The notes beneath the pieces were generated by a model. It did not search any database. It worked only from the letters and a program-made list of their open reading frames with translations, and was not told the DNA's origin. A stretch of 64,000 nt of DNA, from positions 310,001 to 374,000 of the forward strand of contig NZ_QFFY01000004.1 in assembly GCF_003131205.1 (NCBI RefSeq). Direction: 5' to 3'. This DNA is from Occallatibacter savannae (GTDB lineage: Bacteria > Acidobacteriota > Terriglobia > Terriglobales > Acidobacteriaceae). Position numbers and translations under genes: made by a program. Positions 48,518-57,453 of this stretch are shown here, one piece after another; positions within the stretch are counted from its first letter, which is position 1; the number at the start of each line of letters is the position of its first letter.

Positions 48518-51500
48518 TTGCCTACATTGCTCACGGTGCGACGGTCGAAAGCCCGATCTCTTCGAGGCGCGTTTAATCTCGGTGCGGCGATTGCTGTAGC
48601 GGCTGTGGTGGGCGTGTCTGGTTGCCACCGGACGACGACCGTACAGGCCGGAAGAAAAGTGGATTTCAATCAGGATGTGCAGCCGATACTGGCGGCGCGG
48701 TGCTTTGCGTGTCACGGGCCTGATCCGGAGATGCGCAAGGCGGGGCTGAGGCTCGACCTGGCAGAGTATGCGGAGAAGAAACGCGACGGACATCCCGATG
48801 CGATTGTGCCGGGGCATCCAGAGCGCAGCGAACTGATTAAGAGGATCGAGTCGCACGACCCGCACTACCTGATGCCGCAGAATCCGCAGGGCGAAGCTAA
48901 GCCGATGAGCGAGGCGGAGATCGCCACACTGAAGGAGTGGGTCAAGGAAGGCGCGGTGTATCGGCCGCACTGGGCGTTTGAAGCGCCGACGAGGCCGGTG
49001 GTTCCGGAGTCGAAGGGGCATGCGGATTGGGCGGTAAATGCGATCGACAAGTTTGTTCTGGCAAAGATGGAGAAGGCAGGGCTGCAGCCATCGCCTGAGG
49101 CGGACAAGGCGAGCCTGATACGGCGTGTGACGCTGGACCTGACGGGACTGCTGCCGACTCCCGAGGAGGTTGCGGCGTTCGAGAAGGACAACTCGCCGAA
49201 CGCGTATGAGCGCGTGGTGGATGGGCTGCTAGCGCGCAAGACGTATGGCGAGCAGCGGGCGCGGTACTGGCTGGACTATGCACGGTATTCGGATACGTAT
49301 GGGCTGCACTATGACAACAGCCGCGATATCTGGCCATATCGCGATTACGTGATTCGCGCGTTCAACAGCAATAAGCGGTTCGATCAGTTTGCAACGGAGC
49401 AGATTGCGGGGGATCTGCTGCCGGCGAAGGATCTGGATCCGCTGATTGCGAGCGGTTACGTGCGGCTTGGAGAGAGCAGCAACGAGGGCGGGACGATCGC
49501 GGAGGAACTGAAGTTTAATATCGCGCGGGACCGGACAGAGGCGTACGGCGCGACGTTTATGGGGCTGACTGTGGGCTGCGCAGTGTGCCACGACCACAAG
49601 TTCGACCCAACGACTCAGAAGGATTTTTACTCGCTGAGTGCGTTCTTCAACAATATTGACGAGAAGCCGTTTAATGGAGACCGGCCGGTGTGGTCGCCGG
49701 TGGTGCGGATTCCGCGGGCGCAGAACCGTGCGGCGTACGACGCGGTGTATGCGAAGAGAGCGGAACTGAAGGGGCAGATTCGGTCGATGCGGCTGCACGA
49801 GCGGGATCTGGTGCAGGCGTGGATTGCGTCGCACAAGAATGCGCCGCAGGGAGTTTCGACGGACAAGCTGCTGGTGCGGCTGAGGCTCGATGAGGGCAAG
49901 GGCGATGTGCTGCATAACAGCGCGCCTCATGCGAGCCCGGCGGAGTTCAAGGCGACGATGGTGGCTCCGCAATGGGGCGAGACGACGTGGCTGTGGCCGG
50001 ACTTCAGGATGCAGTCGAATACGCGGGTGGTGCTGGATAAGACGGGGGATTTCGAGGGAAACCAGGCGTTTTCAGCGGGCGGCTGGTTCATGTTCCGTTC
50101 CGCGCCGTACTTTGCGGTAGATGACACGCCGGGCGCGATGATTTCCAAGATGGACACGACGCAGCATAACCGCGGATGGGATCTGGCGGTGCGGAATGGC
50201 GTGATCGCGGTGGAGCTGGTGAATTCGGCTCCGAAGAAGATGAAGGACAAGAAGCATCCGGATACGAAAGAGGCGTTCCATTATCCTTCGCCGCAGAATC
50301 TGACGAAGAAGGAGCTGTCGGCGTACAAACCTCCGGAGAAGAAGGAGCCGAAGAAGAAAGAGGAGAAGAAGAAGGAAGAGAAGAAGCCGGAGAAGAAGGA
50401 GACACCGGATACGACTCCGCTGGTGGCGATTCGAGTGTCGACGGTTGCGCCGCTGCCGACGGACGGGGAATGGAGACACATCTTCTTCACCTACGATGGG
50501 TCGGGTCGCGCGGCAGGAGTGAAGGTCTATGTAGATGGGAAGGCCGCGGCAACGGAGGTTGAGACGGATACGCTGCATGGCGAGAGCATCCGGACGAGCG
50601 CGCCGATGCAGCTGGGGTGGCGGGCGCCGCAGGAAGATCCGGCGAAGGAGTTCCGGTATCAGGATGTGCGGCTGTACGGGCGTCCGCTCACGGCGGATGA
50701 AGCGGGGCGGCTGCCGTTTGAAGATTATGTTGCGGAGATCTCGGCGAAACCGTTCGCGCAGTGGACTGAGGATCAGTGGCATGTGGCGAGCGAGTATTAC
50801 CTGAACAATGTCGATCCGTCGTTCAGGGCGGCGTACGCGCAGATGCACGCGCTGGATGCGCAGCTGGATCAGCTGTCGGCGGGCGGCGATGTGACGCAGG
50901 TGGCATGGGAGAAGCTTACGCTGGCGTATGCGAGCGTGCTTGCGCGCGGGAATTATGCGGCGAGGACGGAGCGCGTGGAGGCGAATACTCCCCATTATCT
51001 GCCGTCGCTGCCGGCGGATATGCCGCGGAACAGGCTGGCGCTGGCGAAGTGGACGGTGAGCGCGGAGAATCCGCTGACCGCGCGGGTGACAGTGAACCGG
51101 ATGTGGAACGAGCTGTTCGGCACGGGCATCGTGGAGACGACGGAAGACTTCGGGATTATGGGGCAGAGGCCGTCAAATCCGGAGCTGCTGGACTGGCTGG
51201 CGGTGGAGTTCAGGGAGAGCGGCTGGGATGTGAAGCACATGTACAAGCTGATGGTGATGTCAGCTGCGTACAGACAAAGCGCGAAGTCTACGCCGGAGCA
51301 GTTGAAAAAGGACCCGCGAAATTTGTTTTTGTCGCATGGGCCGCGGTTTCGCATGGATGCGGAGATGCTGCGGGATGTGGCGCTGCAGTCGGGCGGGCTG
51401 CTGGTGGACAGGATCGGCGGGCCAAGCGTGAAACCGTATCAGCCGGCGAATGTGTGGGAGCAGGTGAGTTATCCCTCGAGCGACACGTTGATCTACGTGC

Positions 51501-51976
51501 AGGATCATGGGCAGGCGTTGTACAGGCGGAGCATGTACACGTACTGGAAGCGGATGGCATCGCCGCCGAATATGGATGCGTTTGACGCGCCGGTGCGCGA
51601 TGCGGTGTGCACGCGGCGGCAGCGGACGGATACGCCGCTGCAAGCGCTGGTGACAATGAACGATGTGCAGTGGATTGAGGCGGCGCGAGGGCTGGCGGAG
51701 AGAGTCATTCATGAGGCGGGCCCGAAGGCGGAGGATCGGATCAACCGGATGAGCGAGATCCTGCTGGCGCGCGCTCCTTCGCCAAAGGCGATGACGGTGC
51801 TGGAGGATTCGTTGGGGCAGATGGAGAAGCACTATTCGTCTGATCCGAAGGCGGCGCATGCGCTGGTGCATGAGGGAGAGAGCAAGCCGAAGGGCAGTAC
51901 GCCGGAGCCTGAGCTTGCGTCATGGACGATGATTGCGAACGAGATGTTGAACCTGGATGAGACGCTGAACAAATAG
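48518..51976 (+). CDS. Planctomycete-type cytochrome/DUF1549/DUF1553 lipoprotein with LamG-like domain
   Basis: The 1152-residue exported protein starts with a lipoprotein signal (AAIAVAAVVGVSGC, Cys36). It has a c-type haem site CFACH at 62-66 (PSCyt1), then DUF1549 (about 140-365, ending GCAVCHDHKFDPTTQKDFY), a LamG/concanavalin-like domain (about 440-740), and DUF1553 (about 830-1100; NPLTARVTVNRMWNELFGTG and RRQRTDTPLQALVTMND). A Lys/Glu-only stretch at about 607-629 interrupts the LamG part. Such proteins are abundant in Planctomycetes and Acidobacteria and are tied to uncharacterised extracytoplasmic catabolism, perhaps of sulfated or complex glycans. The start is a TTG with GGGGAG upstream; a GTG at 48536 is an alternative. 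Confidence 0.85.
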   Translation: MPTLLTVRRSKARSLRGAFNLGAAIAVAAVVGVSGCHRTTTVQAGRKVDFNQDVQPILAARCFACHGPDPEMRKAGLRLDLAEYAEKKRDGHPDAIVPGHPERSELIKRIESHDPHYLMPQNPQGEAKPMSEAEIATLKEWVKEGAVYRPHWAFEAPTRPVVPESKGHADWAVNAIDKFVLAKMEKAGLQPSPEADKASLIRRVTLDLTGLLPTPEEVAAFEKDNSPNAYERVVDGLLARKTYGEQRARYWLDYARYSDTYGLHYDNSRDIWPYRDYVIRAFNSNKRFDQFATEQIAGDLLPAKDLDPLIASGYVRLGESSNEGGTIAEELKFNIARDRTEAYGATFMGLTVGCAVCHDHKFDPTTQKDFYSLSAFFNNIDEKPFNGDRPVWSPVVRIPRAQNRAAYDAVYAKRAELKGQIRSMRLHERDLVQAWIASHKNAPQGVSTDKLLVRLRLDEGKGDVLHNSAPHASPAEFKATMVAPQWGETTWLWPDFRMQSNTRVVLDKTGDFEGNQAFSAGGWFMFRSAPYFAVDDTPGAMISKMDTTQHNRGWDLAVRNGVIAVELVNSAPKKMKDKKHPDTKEAFHYPSPQNLTKKELSAYKPPEKKEPKKKEEKKKEEKKPEKKETPDTTPLVAIRVSTVAPLPTDGEWRHIFFTYDGSGRAAGVKVYVDGKAAATEVETDTLHGESIRTSAPMQLGWRAPQEDPAKEFRYQDVRLYGRPLTADEAGRLPFEDYVAEISAKPFAQWTEDQWHVASEYYLNNVDPSFRAAYAQMHALDAQLDQLSAGGDVTQVAWEKLTLAYASVLARGNYAARTERVEANTPHYLPSLPADMPRNRLALAKWTVSAENPLTARVTVNRMWNELFGTGIVETTEDFGIMGQRPSNPELLDWLAVEFRESGWDVKHMYKLMVMSAAYRQSAKSTPEQLKKDPRNLFLSHGPRFRMDAEMLRDVALQSGGLLVDRIGGPSVKPYQPANVWEQVSYPSSDTLIYVQDHGQALYRRSMYTYWKRMASPPNMDAFDAPVRDAVCTRRQRTDTPLQALVTMNDVQWIEAARGLAERVIHEAGPKAEDRINRMSEILLARAPSPKAMTVLEDSLGQMEKHYSSDPKAAHALVHEGESKPKGSTPEPELASWTMIANEMLNLDETLNK

Positions 51977-51988
51977 CAGAGGAATGAG

Positions 51989-53542
51989 ATGAAGCAGCAT
52001 CCACTTTGTACCGATTGCGAACGCGAAGTTGACGTGAACGGCCTGCCGATTCCGGCGGGGCTGAAACGCGAGTGGTCCGCGGTGGAGACGCGGCGGCAAT
52101 TTCTCGGCAGGTCGGGGAAGGTGCTGGGTTGGGCGGCGCTGGCGAGTTTATTCGGTGAAGCTGCGCTGCGTGGACGCGCGACGGGTGCGGATGCGAATGG
52201 AGTGGTGACTTCGCCCGGACGGGGGAACCTGGGATTGCCGCATTTCGCGCCGAAGGCGAAGAGGGCGATTTATCTGTTTATGTCGGGCGGGCCGCCACAG
52301 GTTGATCTGCTGGATTACAAGCCGGGTCTGGCGGCGCAGTATGACAAGGACATGCCGGATTCTGTTCGAGGCACTCAGCAGCTTACGGGGATGACTTCGG
52401 GACAGGCGCGGTTTCCGATTGCGCCGTCTCACTGGGGATTCAAGCAATATGGGCAGACGGGGACCTGGGTGAGCGATCTGCTTCCGTACACGGCGAAGAT
52501 GGTGGATGATCTCACGATCGTGAAGTCGACCAACACGGATGCGATCAATCATGAGCCTGCAATCATGTTCATGAACACGGGGAACATGAATCCGGGGAAG
52601 CCGTGCCTGGGAGCGTGGCTGGCGTATGGGCTAGGCAGCATGAATGACAATCTGCCTACGTTCATTGTGCTGCAGACGAAGACGAATCCGAAGGAGAACA
52701 ATCAGCCGGTTTCTTCGCGGTTGTGGAGCAGCGGGTTTTTGTCGTCGGAGTATGCGGGTGTGGGATTGCGGTCGGGCGGTGATCCAGTGTTGTATCTGGC
52801 GGACCCTGATGGGGTCGATCGCGAAGTGCGACGGAAGATGCTGGATGCGGTGGAGGAAATCAATCGGCAGACGCAGGCGGATGTGGGCGATCCGGAGACG
52901 AACGCGCGGATTGCGCAGTACGAGATGGCGTTCAGGATGCAGGCTTCGGTTCCGGAGCTGACAGATCTGAGCAAGGAGCCGCAGTCGACGTGGGACCTGT
53001 ATGGGCCGGACGCGAAGCAGCCTGGAAGTTTCGCTTATAACTGCCTACTGGCGCGACGGATGGCGGAGCGGGGAGTGCGGTTCACGCAGATCTACAAGCG
53101 CGGCTGGGATGTTCACGGCGATGTGGTGGGTGTGCTGCCGACGCTCTGCGCGGAGACGGATCGGGCGAGCTATGCGCTGGTGACGGATCTGAAGCGGCGC
53201 GGGCTGCTGGATGACACGCTGGTGGTGTGGGCGGGCGAGTTTGGCAGGACTGTGTACAGCCAGGGCGGATTGAGCAAGGAGAATTATGGGCGCGATCATC
53301 ATCCGCGGTGCTTTACGACGTGGATGGTAGGCGGCGGAGTGCGGCCGGGACTGACGTACGGAGAGACGGACGACTACAGCTACAACGTGGTGAAGGATCC
53401 GGTGCACGTGCGGAATTTCAACGCGACGATTCTGGCGTGCCTGGGGATCGATCACAACCGGCTGACGTTTGACTATCAGGGACTCGATCAGCGGTTGACG
53501 GGGCCGCAGCCGGCGACGGTGATCCAGGGATTGCTGGCGTGA
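51989..53542 (+). CDS. Tat-exported DUF1501 (sulfatase-like) protein
   Basis: The 517-residue protein carries an internal twin-arginine signal, TRRQFLGRSGKVLGWAAL at about 33-50, preceded by a CTDCE motif. The DUF1501 body shows KAKRAIYLFMSGGPPQVDLL, FPIAPSHWGFKQYGQ, SVNTDAINHEPA-type sequence around the metal site, WDVHGDVVGVLP, WAGEFGRTVYSQGG, GRDHHPRCF and YGETDDYSYNV. DUF1501 proteins have an alkaline-phosphatase/sulfatase-like fold and almost always pair with DUF1549/1553 proteins, as here (12 bp after the previous stop). The substrate is unknown. Its TGA overlaps the GTG start of the next gene. Confidence 0.87.
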   Translation: MKQHPLCTDCEREVDVNGLPIPAGLKREWSAVETRRQFLGRSGKVLGWAALASLFGEAALRGRATGADANGVVTSPGRGNLGLPHFAPKAKRAIYLFMSGGPPQVDLLDYKPGLAAQYDKDMPDSVRGTQQLTGMTSGQARFPIAPSHWGFKQYGQTGTWVSDLLPYTAKMVDDLTIVKSTNTDAINHEPAIMFMNTGNMNPGKPCLGAWLAYGLGSMNDNLPTFIVLQTKTNPKENNQPVSSRLWSSGFLSSEYAGVGLRSGGDPVLYLADPDGVDREVRRKMLDAVEEINRQTQADVGDPETNARIAQYEMAFRMQASVPELTDLSKEPQSTWDLYGPDAKQPGSFAYNCLLARRMAERGVRFTQIYKRGWDVHGDVVGVLPTLCAETDRASYALVTDLKRRGLLDDTLVVWAGEFGRTVYSQGGLSKENYGRDHHPRCFTTWMVGGGVRPGLTYGETDDYSYNVVKDPVHVRNFNATILACLGIDHNRLTFDYQGLDQRLTGPQPATVIQGLLA

Positions 53543-54954
53543 TCGCTCAAGAACGAGCAGCGGGTGCCGAGCGCGCCCGGATGAAAAGATCAGCGTGGGC
53601 GTGGGTTGTAGCGGCGAGTGTTGCGCTCGCGGCGCTGCCGTTTGTGTTGCGACTGGATGGGCGGGCGCACGGGGACTCCTTGCAGTTTCTGGGGCGGTTT
53701 CATCCGACGCTGCTGCATCTGCCCATTGGGCTGATTGTTCTGGTTCCAGTGCTGGAGATTGCGGGAGCGAAAAGGGCGGCGCTACGCGAGGCGGCGGATT
53801 TTGTTCTGCGTGTGGCGCTGGTGCTGGCGCTGCCAACGTTTGCGCTGGGATACATGCTGGCGTATGGGGCCGGCGATGCGGGAGGGACCGTTACGCGGCA
53901 TGTGTGGGGCGCGGTGGTGCTATGCATCGGGCTGATGTTGTGCATTGTGGTGCGGCCGGCATGGGTCGCGGGCGAGAAGAAGATGGTGTATCCGGCGTCG
54001 TTGAGCGTGAGCTTGCTGGCGCTGCTGTGGACGGGGCATCAGGGCGGCTCGATTACGCATGGGAGCGGGTATCTGACGCAGTATGCGCCTAGGCCGCTGC
54101 GGATGCTGATTCCTGGTGCGTCGGCGGAAGACGCAGGCGGGAATTCGTTCTATGCGCTGCATATTCATCCGACGCTGGATGCGAAGTGTGTTTCGTGTCA
54201 CGGGAGCGGGAGCGCGAAGGCTGGGCTGCGGCTTGATACGTACGACGACCTGATGAAGGGCGGGAAAGACGGAACGGTTGTTGTGGCGGGCAAGCCCGAG
54301 GCGAGCATGCTGCTGGCGCGCGTGACGCTGCAACCGGGCGATCCGCATTTTATGCCTGCGGAGGGAAGGACTCCATTGACGTCGGAGGAGATTGGGTGGA
54401 TACGGGCGTGGATAGGCGCGGGTGCGTCGGCAACGGCGACGAGTGTGCCGGGAGTGAAGATTGCGAATGTGGAGGCGGAGCCTCCGCCGCAGCCGGTGGG
54501 AGACTATAGTGCATTGGTGCCGGAGATCGCGCAGATGCAGCACGGGCTTGGAGCGAAGCTGGTGCCGGTGTCGGCGAAGGCCTCGGACGGGATGATTCTG
54601 AGGACGGTGGATGTTTCGTCGTCTTTCGGGGATGCGCAGCTTGCAGAGTTCAAGAAGTTCGCGCCGTATATTGTGGAGGCGGAGCTTGGCCGGACTGCTG
54701 TGACGGATGCGAGCTTCGACACGCTGAAGACGTTCACGCACTTGCGAGCACTTCATCTGGAAGGAACGGCGGTGACGGGGAGCGGACTTTCGAAGCTGAG
54801 TTCATTGACGCAGTTGAGATATCTGAATCTGAGCGGGACAAAGGTGACGGCGCAATCGGTGGAGGCGCTGAAGAAGATGCCCCAACTGCGGCATGTGTAT
54901 CTGTTCAACACGGCTGCGGAAGGCGATGGGACTACGGCAAGGAGTACTCCATGA
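53539..54954 (+). CDS. Membrane protein with c-type haem site and C-terminal leucine-rich repeats
   Basis: The 471-residue product has an N-terminal part with about five membrane helices (about 15-190) including FHPTLLHLPIGLIVLVPVLE, the DUF2231-like signature of planctomycete cytochrome proteins. A PSCyt1-type haem motif CVSCH (about 217-221) follows, with IHPTLDAK before it and a likely Met ligand in DPHFMPAEG. The C-terminal third has leucine-rich repeats (LRALHLEGTAVTGSGLSKL, LRYLNLSGTKVTAQSVEAL). The start is a GTG at 53539 overlapping the DUF1501 stop; an ATG at 53581 is nearly as good. The end overlaps the next start (ATGA). It probably passes electrons or anchors the complex at the membrane. 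Confidence 0.8.
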   Translation: MIAQERAAGAERARMKRSAWAWVVAASVALAALPFVLRLDGRAHGDSLQFLGRFHPTLLHLPIGLIVLVPVLEIAGAKRAALREAADFVLRVALVLALPTFALGYMLAYGAGDAGGTVTRHVWGAVVLCIGLMLCIVVRPAWVAGEKKMVYPASLSVSLLALLWTGHQGGSITHGSGYLTQYAPRPLRMLIPGASAEDAGGNSFYALHIHPTLDAKCVSCHGSGSAKAGLRLDTYDDLMKGGKDGTVVVAGKPEASMLLARVTLQPGDPHFMPAEGRTPLTSEEIGWIRAWIGAGASATATSVPGVKIANVEAEPPPQPVGDYSALVPEIAQMQHGLGAKLVPVSAKASDGMILRTVDVSSSFGDAQLAEFKKFAPYIVEAELGRTAVTDASFDTLKTFTHLRALHLEGTAVTGSGLSKLSSLTQLRYLNLSGTKVTAQSVEALKKMPQLRHVYLFNTAAEGDGTTARSTP

Positions 54955-56003
54955 AGAACGATTTCGACAGATCGCGGCGGACGTTCGTGGCAGGTGTTGG
55001 CGCGGCGGCGCTGAGTTCGGCGGTTCCGGTGAAGGCGATGAGTCGCGACGAAGGCCCGGCTGCGGGGAAGACTCTGATGACAGGCAATGGCGAGTGGACG
55101 TATGAGGTGGTGCCGGGATGGGGAGCGCTACCGACGGGGACGAAGTTCGGAGGGACGCATGGGGCAATCGCGCAGGACAGTGCGGAGAACATCTACGTAA
55201 GCACGCAAAGCGAAACAGGCGTGCTGGTGTATGCGGCCGATGGTCGGCTGATCAGGACGATCGCTCAGGCTTTTCCTGAAGTGCATTCAATGGTGCACGC
55301 GGAGGAGGACGGGGCCGAGTACTTCTACACGACGGTGCAGAAGGGAACGCCAAAGGAGAGCTGGCTGTTCGTGAAGATGAAGACCGACGGGACGCCGGTG
55401 CTGAAGATTACGGCTCCGGCAGAGGCTGGATTCAAGGCTCCGAATGAGTGGCGGATCACGGCGGCGGTTCCGGGAACGGATGGATCGATCTTTATTGCCA
55501 ATGGGTATGGAGATTCGCGGATCTTTCATTTCGATGCGAAGGGGAAGTATCTGCGTAGCTACTCGGGGAAGGGGTCGGAGCCGGGGTCGCTGAACTGCAG
55601 CCACGGGCTGACGCTGGATACGCGCTATGGGCAGCCGTTGCTGCTGGTGTGCGATCGGGAGAACCGGCGGCTGTGCCACTTCGATCTCGATGGGAAGTAT
55701 GTGGATACCGTGACGCAGCATCTGCGGCGGCCTTGCCAAGCTTCGCTGCATGGGGATTATGCGGTTGTGTCGGAGTTGGAGGGGCGCGTGACGGTGCTCG
55801 ATAGGGATAATGCGCCGGTCGCGTTTCTCGGGGACAATCCGGACAAGAAGCAGTGGGCGAATTACGATGTCGATCCGGGAAGCATTGGAGCGGCGGCGTT
55901 CAGCGCGGCGCATGGGTGTTTTGTGGATCGCGAGGCGAATGTGTATGTGTCGGATTGGAACCATGTGGGCAGGGTGATGAAGTTGAAGAGGTGGAAGGCC
56001 TGA
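54951..56003 (+). CDS. Tat-exported NHL-type beta-propeller protein
   Basis: The 350-residue protein has a Tat signal SRRTFVAGVGAAALSSA at 8-24. The body contains repeated propeller-like units, for example HGAIAQDSAENIYVSTQSE, GSIFIANGYGDSRIFHFD, LLLVCDRENRRLCHFD and GCFVDREANVYVSDWNHVG. The pattern fits six-bladed NHL/SMP-30-like propellers, which bind ligands or act as hydrolases or lactonases. Overlap with the preceding gene makes it the fourth and last member of the DUF1549-DUF1501 cluster. The likely site of action is the periplasm. Confidence 0.8.
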   Translation: MKNDFDRSRRTFVAGVGAAALSSAVPVKAMSRDEGPAAGKTLMTGNGEWTYEVVPGWGALPTGTKFGGTHGAIAQDSAENIYVSTQSETGVLVYAADGRLIRTIAQAFPEVHSMVHAEEDGAEYFYTTVQKGTPKESWLFVKMKTDGTPVLKITAPAEAGFKAPNEWRITAAVPGTDGSIFIANGYGDSRIFHFDAKGKYLRSYSGKGSEPGSLNCSHGLTLDTRYGQPLLLVCDRENRRLCHFDLDGKYVDTVTQHLRRPCQASLHGDYAVVSELEGRVTVLDRDNAPVAFLGDNPDKKQWANYDVDPGSIGAAAFSAAHGCFVDREANVYVSDWNHVGRVMKLKRWKA

Positions 56004-56008
56004 GTTGT

Positions 56009-56342
56009 ATCTCACGCTTCAAAAGCGAGACACTTCGACTTCGCTGAGTGCGGGTTGTGGGGCACTCGGCGTTGTTTCTCATTTCTTCAGGACAAAAGCA
56101 GCGAGTTAGCTGGCGCTTCGCGCCGATAGCAAGTTAGCGAGTTAACGGGAGACTTGTTGATCTGACGCAGGATTGGACATGCCGCTCTCGTTTGCACATT
56201 TGTTTCCCACATCTGAAAAACGAGACACTTCGGCTTCGCTCAGTGCAGGTGTGAGGCACCCGGCGTAGTTTCCATTTCTTCAGGACAAAAGCAGCGAGTT
56301 AGCTGGGGCTTCGCGCCGATAGGAAGTTAGCGAGTTAGCGGA
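56009..56342. repeat. Tandem duplicated block: hairpin repeat with nested element plus GCGAGTTAGC palindrome
   Basis: Two blocks of about 135-140 bp share the same order: a GGGGCACCC-family hairpin split by a CACTTCGRCTTCGCT-type insert (56009-56067 and 56204-56261), the sequence CATTTCTTCAGGACAAAAGC, and a palindrome-rich GCGAGTTAGCTGG..TTCGCGCCGATAG stretch (to 56148 and 56342). Differences between the blocks are few. No gene is seen in the rest of the 465-bp gap. Confidence 0.8.
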
Positions 56343-56468
56343 AGCCTTGTCGATCAGGTTGCTGAGGCAGAGCCGGTGCTTTCGTTTGGCATGACAGCGT
56401 GATGGCGGGCACGGCGGTCCGGAACGGGTGGGCTATTCTGCGCGTAATCTCTAACGCGGGGATACCGG

Positions 56469-57440
56469 ATGAAAGCGATAGTGCGCCACCGTTACGGGGC
56501 GTCGGATGTTCTGGAGCTTGCCAACCTGCCGAAGCCATCGCCTGGAGAAGGCGAGGTGCTGATCCGGGTGCGGGCAGCGGGGCTGAATCCATTTGACTGG
56601 CACATGATGCGGGGGATGCCGTGGCCTCTGCGGCTGGTTGCCGGGGTGTGCAAGCCGAAGAGGATTGGGCTGGGAGTCGATGTCGCCGGGACGGTTGTGG
56701 GTCTCGGGCAGGGTGTGACGGAGTTCCGGCTTGGCGATGAGGTTTTTGGAGCGGCGGATGGGGCGCTGGCGGAGTATGTCTGCGCGCCGGCTTCAGGTCT
56801 GGTTGGCAGACCATCGATCGTAAGCTGCGGAGCGGCGGCTGCGGTACCGATCGCGGGGCTGACAGCTTTGCAGGGGCTGCGCGACAAGGGGCACGTGACG
56901 CCCGGCGCTCGAGTGCTGGTCAATGGGGCGGCTGGAGGAGTGGGGACGTTCGCGGTGCAGATCGCGAAGTGGCAAGGCGTGCACGTGAGTGGAGTGTGCA
57001 GCACGCGGAATGTTGAGATGGTGCGGAGTATCGGGGCCGATCGAGTGATTGATTACACGAGGGAAGATTTCGCGGCGGGCGTTGAGCGGTATGACGTGAT
57101 CTTTGAACTGGTGGGGAATCGGACGTTGGCGGACTTCAGGAGAGTGCTGAAGCCGGATGGAGTTTTCATCGGGTGCGGAGGCGGTGGTCCGGAGAAATCA
57201 ACTGCCGAATTTTTTTCAGGGATGCTGAATCAGATGGTTACCGGCTGGTTTACGAAGCAGAGGCTCGTGGGGTTCATAGCGAAACGGAGCAATGCGGATC
57301 TGGAGATCCTGCGGGAGCTGCTTGCGAACGGGCTAGTGAAGCCGGTCATCGATCGGACGTATTCGCTGGCCGAGGTGCCGGATGCGATGCGGTATCTCGA
57401 AGAAGGGCACGCCCGGGGCAAGGTCGTGGTTCAGGTTTGA
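56469..57440 (+). CDS. Quinone-oxidoreductase-like NAD(P)-dependent reductase (zinc-free MDR family)
   Basis: The 323-residue protein is a medium-chain dehydrogenase/reductase of the quinone oxidoreductase type. The N-terminal catalytic domain shows LELANLPKPSPGEGEVLIRV, GLNPFDWHMMRG and LGVDVAGTVVGLG; the cofactor domain has VLVNGAAGGVGTFAVQIAK. Zinc-ligand cysteines of alcohol dehydrogenases are absent. The end reads YLEEGHARGKVVVQV, as in the family. It should reduce quinones or enones with NADPH; the substrate is unknown. The ATG at 56469 follows the duplicated repeat block, and the gene stands alone. Confidence 0.9.
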   Translation: MKAIVRHRYGASDVLELANLPKPSPGEGEVLIRVRAAGLNPFDWHMMRGMPWPLRLVAGVCKPKRIGLGVDVAGTVVGLGQGVTEFRLGDEVFGAADGALAEYVCAPASGLVGRPSIVSCGAAAAVPIAGLTALQGLRDKGHVTPGARVLVNGAAGGVGTFAVQIAKWQGVHVSGVCSTRNVEMVRSIGADRVIDYTREDFAAGVERYDVIFELVGNRTLADFRRVLKPDGVFIGCGGGGPEKSTAEFFSGMLNQMVTGWFTKQRLVGFIAKRSNADLEILRELLANGLVKPVIDRTYSLAEVPDAMRYLEEGHARGKVVVQV

Positions 57441-57453
57441 GTGTTGCCGGGCC

